Shown: in pieces, positions 62,126-64,000 of the stretch | How positions within the stretch are numbered: position 1 is the stretch's first letter | Layout of the letters: each line of letters opens with the position of its first letter | From: Paraburkholderia franconis | GTDB lineage: Bacteria; Pseudomonadota; Gammaproteobacteria; Burkholderiales; Burkholderiaceae | Reading direction: 5' to 3' | Assembly: GCF_009362735.1 (NCBI RefSeq) | Contig: NZ_WHNP01000029.1 | Coordinates: forward strand, 50,168 to 114,167 | DNA length: 64,000 bases | Translations under genes and position numbers: made by a program | Notes under the pieces: model-generated | The model's database searches: none | The model's input: the letters and a program-made list of their open reading frames with translations, nothing else | What the model was told of the DNA's origin: nothing

Positions 62126-62605
62126 TCACAATCCGATCAGATTCGCGATAGGCAGCTGGTGCGTTTCCTTCAATTCCCGCAAAGACAAATTCGACCGGAT
62201 GCTTGAAACGCCCGGCAACTTTCGCAACACTCGCTCAACGAAGCGGCTGTAATCATCAAGGTCCCTAGCAACAACCTGTAGAAGGAAATCAGCCTCGCCA
62301 GTCGTGTTGTGGCAGGCAAGCACCTGTGGGCAGGCAAGAATTGCTCTTTCAAAGGCCGCAGTTACCTCATCGCCATGTTGCGTGCATACAATCTGCACGA
62401 ATGCTACGACCCCACATCCGACCTTCCGACGGTTGACGATCGCTTCATACCCTTGAATTACCCCCTGCTCTTCTAACCGTCTCAGACGCCGCCAACATGA
62501 AGCGTCGCTTAGATGCAATTCCTCCGCTAATTTTGTATTCGACAGACGCCCGTCCATCTGCAATCTTTGAACAATCTCAGCGTCAACTCTGTCAAGAGGG
62601 TCCAC
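62126..62605 (-). CDS. Lrp/AsnC-family regulator
   Basis: 159 residues from GTG 62603-62605 with GGAG eight bases upstream (an in-frame TTG at 62635 is upstream of that site). HTH at VDAEIVQRLQMDGRLSNTKL with AEELHLSDASCWRRLRRLEE; RAM domain with VVAFVQIVCTQHG, TGEADFLLQVVARDLDDY and LPGVSSIRSNLSL. It senses amino acids. It shares orientation with the alcohol dehydrogenase downstream and is likely its regulator. Confidence 0.93.
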   Translation of the reverse strand: MDPLDRVDAEIVQRLQMDGRLSNTKLAEELHLSDASCWRRLRRLEEQGVIQGYEAIVNRRKVGCGVVAFVQIVCTQHGDEVTAAFERAILACPQVLACHNTTGEADFLLQVVARDLDDYSRFVERVLRKLPGVSSIRSNLSLRELKETHQLPIANLIGL

Positions 62606-63004
62606 GATGAAAGCTCCTTTCAAAATTTTAGTCAATTACGAAGGAGTCTATCAAAGGCCGCTCCGCGCTGCGCGCTCGCGGTGGCCCGACCAAGGTGGGT
62701 CGTGGACTACCTCGTTGGCACTCCTGGGGTCGTGCTCTCCCTTAATCCCTTCCATGAGTGGAGAACGCTTGCGCACACCCCATCGGGACCTACACCGACA
62801 TCCAGCCCACGCCCGAATTGAGGAAAGTCATGCTCAGAAGAGTGCTTAACGCCTTCCATCGCGCGGCGGCGGCAGCGAGGCCTTCGCGCGACGTCCAGCA
62901 CTCTCGTGTAACCGTCGAAAAATGACCGAGTTGCCACCACCCATGACGAAAAATCGTCGCAAGGCAAATCGGATTGCTGTAACCGGCGTTCGACGTATTC
63001 ACGG
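62606..63004. other. Intergenic region
   Basis: 400 bases between the Lrp start and the decayed LysR. No intact gene; possible broken sequence in the minus-strand frame 62707-63030, but without family signature. Confidence 0.35.
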
Positions 63005-63527
63005 TCAGGCCGCGTTCGGTTCGCGGGCAATCGCGTTCAAAGCCTCGACGTCGCGCGCGATCATCTCCGGCACCTGTGCGCGAAGCAACTCCACCCAAGT
63101 CCGCACCTTCGCATCGGTGAATTTGCGCGATGGATGCAACGCATACACGTTCATCTTCTGCAGGACGTGGTCGGGCAATACTCGCACGAGCGTACCGTCG
63201 CGCAGCGCATCGAGCGCCGAGTACACCGGTAGTATGCCGACCCCGATACCGTCTCGAATCGCGAGCGCAAGCGATTCGGCCGTATTGGTCTGTACTGGTC
63301 CCGATACGTGCATCCGATCGATACCACCGGGCCCTTCAAGCACTCATTCGTGCGTCGGGAATGCGGGCGTCTGTAACGACAGGCACGCATGCGCACCGAG
63401 ATCACGTGGATAGACAGGCACGCTGTGTCGCTTCACGTAGTCCGGCGACGCGCATAGGATGCTGAAGGTCGAGCCGAGCATGTGCGATCCGAGGTCCGAA
63501 TCGGGTAGTGACCACGCGGCCACCACG
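63005..63527 (-). pseudogene. Truncated LysR with a nonsense codon
   Basis: The frame matches residues about 143-315 of the intact LysR at 31018, with SLPDSDLGSHMLGSTFSILC at its start and FTDAKVRTWVELLRAQVPEM near its end. TGA replaces the TGG of THEWVLEGPGG near 63344, and homology stops at about 63527, so the DNA-binding half is missing. Confidence 0.85.
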
Positions 63528-63593
63528 GCCCGACGACGTGAACCCTTGGCGGGATGGATGAAGATGCGAATTGCGCTGGCCTTGGGCAGGCAG

Positions 63594-63730
63594 TCAGAAG
63601 AATATCTTTAAAATCGCGAGAAACGCGAGCAAACCTACCACTCCATACCAGAGTTGCTTCCGCGTATCGAACGCATAGTGCATAAACAGATTCATCAAGA
63701 TCGGGCTGATTACGCCGCCTACAATGTTGC
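63594..63730 (-). mobile_element. Fragment of a group II intron reverse transcriptase
   Basis: Leftwards the DNA encodes GGVISPILMNLFMHYAFD, the RT core motif (GTPQGGVISPLLANLYLHY). It is cut before YADD and continues into an unrelated hydrophobic tail, YGVVGLLAFLAILKIFF, and a stop. Only 20 or so RT residues remain. Confidence 0.6.
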
Positions 63731-63759
63731 ATACTTTTCGCTCCTTCGTCTGAGTCGTT

Positions 63760-64000
63760 CGAATTTTCGCTGCCGCGAACCGGGGGCTGCGGATCGACAC
63801 GGAACACAACGACGATTTCGTCCTTGTGGATTTCGACGCGCTTGACCAGGCCCAGAACGATCTTGCGTTTCGTTTCAAGATCAATCGCATCAAGCTTTTC
63901 AGTGACAGCGGCTGCAAATTCCTCGAGCCGGTTGATGACCAGAAACAGTTCGCTTTGCATCGCTCCGTGGCGCCGTGATTCCTGGATCTGCTGTTCAATC
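63760..64000 (-). mobile_element. Serine recombinase C-terminal part (runs off right edge)
   Basis: The frame is open from the right edge: IEQQIQESRRHGAMQSELFL, EFAAAVTEKLDAIDLETKRK, IVLGLVKRVEIHKDEIVVVF, RVDPQP. This is the coiled-coil and beta tail of large serine recombinases (DUF4368-like end). It appears to stop near 63760, where the reading runs into unrelated sequence. The catalytic domain must lie outside the window. Confidence 0.7.

Overview
The window looks like an accessory region of a beta-proteobacterium of the Burkholderia / Paraburkholderia / Caballeronia group. This is inferred from the high GC content, a Burkholderia-style trimeric porin, many LysR/AraC/IclR/MerR regulators, CopA/CopB copper proteins, a DUF3331-like protein and many catabolic transporters. 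No rRNA, tRNA or CRISPR array was recognised. The window begins inside an amino-acid permease and ends inside a serine-recombinase remnant.

Layout. (1) 1-18.2 kb is a catabolic region: partial CycA-like permease, GMC oxidoreductase, AraC regulator, metal-dependent cyclase-family hydrolase, APC permease, porin, frameshifted panB, orphan citF, branched-chain-type binding protein, ureidoglycolate-lyase-family protein, decayed LysR, IclR regulator, NTF2-like protein, HAAAP transporter and a second copy of the cyclase. Each cyclase copy sits beside a different amino-acid-type transporter, which suggests uptake and hydrolysis of one or two related small N- or lactone-containing compounds. (2) 18.6-26 kb holds a second GMC-like oxidoreductase, an AhpD-like protein, a secreted HbpS/GlcG-like protein, a chemoreceptor, an AcfC-like binding protein and an SDR. 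(3) 26.4-41.9 kb is a metal-resistance island: a ZntA-type ATPase with a His-rich linker, two CueR regulators, two CopZ chaperones, a Cu+-ATPase, multicopper oxidase CopA, CopB with a Met-rich 75-bp tandem repeat, and a TDT-family membrane protein. At least six MerR-type promoters (19-bp spacer with a dyad) tie it together. Broken copies of nearby genes (AhpD, DUF3331, BON, HbpS, copB tail) are scattered through it. (4) 42.5-49.8 kb is a co-directional operon: small ABM-like protein, AhpD-like protein, cupin, FAD amine oxidase, zinc alcohol dehydrogenase and MFS. A convergent LysR and a near-identical second SDR follow. (5) 50-64 kb holds an IS3-family remnant, a MetR-like regulator with a coupled TPR/MFS pair, AraC, an amino-acid permease, a MalY/PatB-type C-S lyase, ppnP, proC beside a putA remnant, alcohol dehydrogenase, Lrp, and a mosaic edge of a broken LysR, a group II intron RT scrap and a serine recombinase tail.

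The dominant theme is dispersed duplication and decay. Cyclase, SDR, AhpD, LysR, CueR, CopZ, DUF3331, HbpS and AraC genes each occur as an intact copy plus a second intact or truncated copy. The most promising under-described biology is the double cyclase/transporter catabolic cluster (with PanB, CitF and GMC enzymes) and the AhpD-cupin-amine oxidase-alcohol dehydrogenase operon at 42.5-47.5 kb. Function assignments are family-level readings from motifs made by eye, with no database search.
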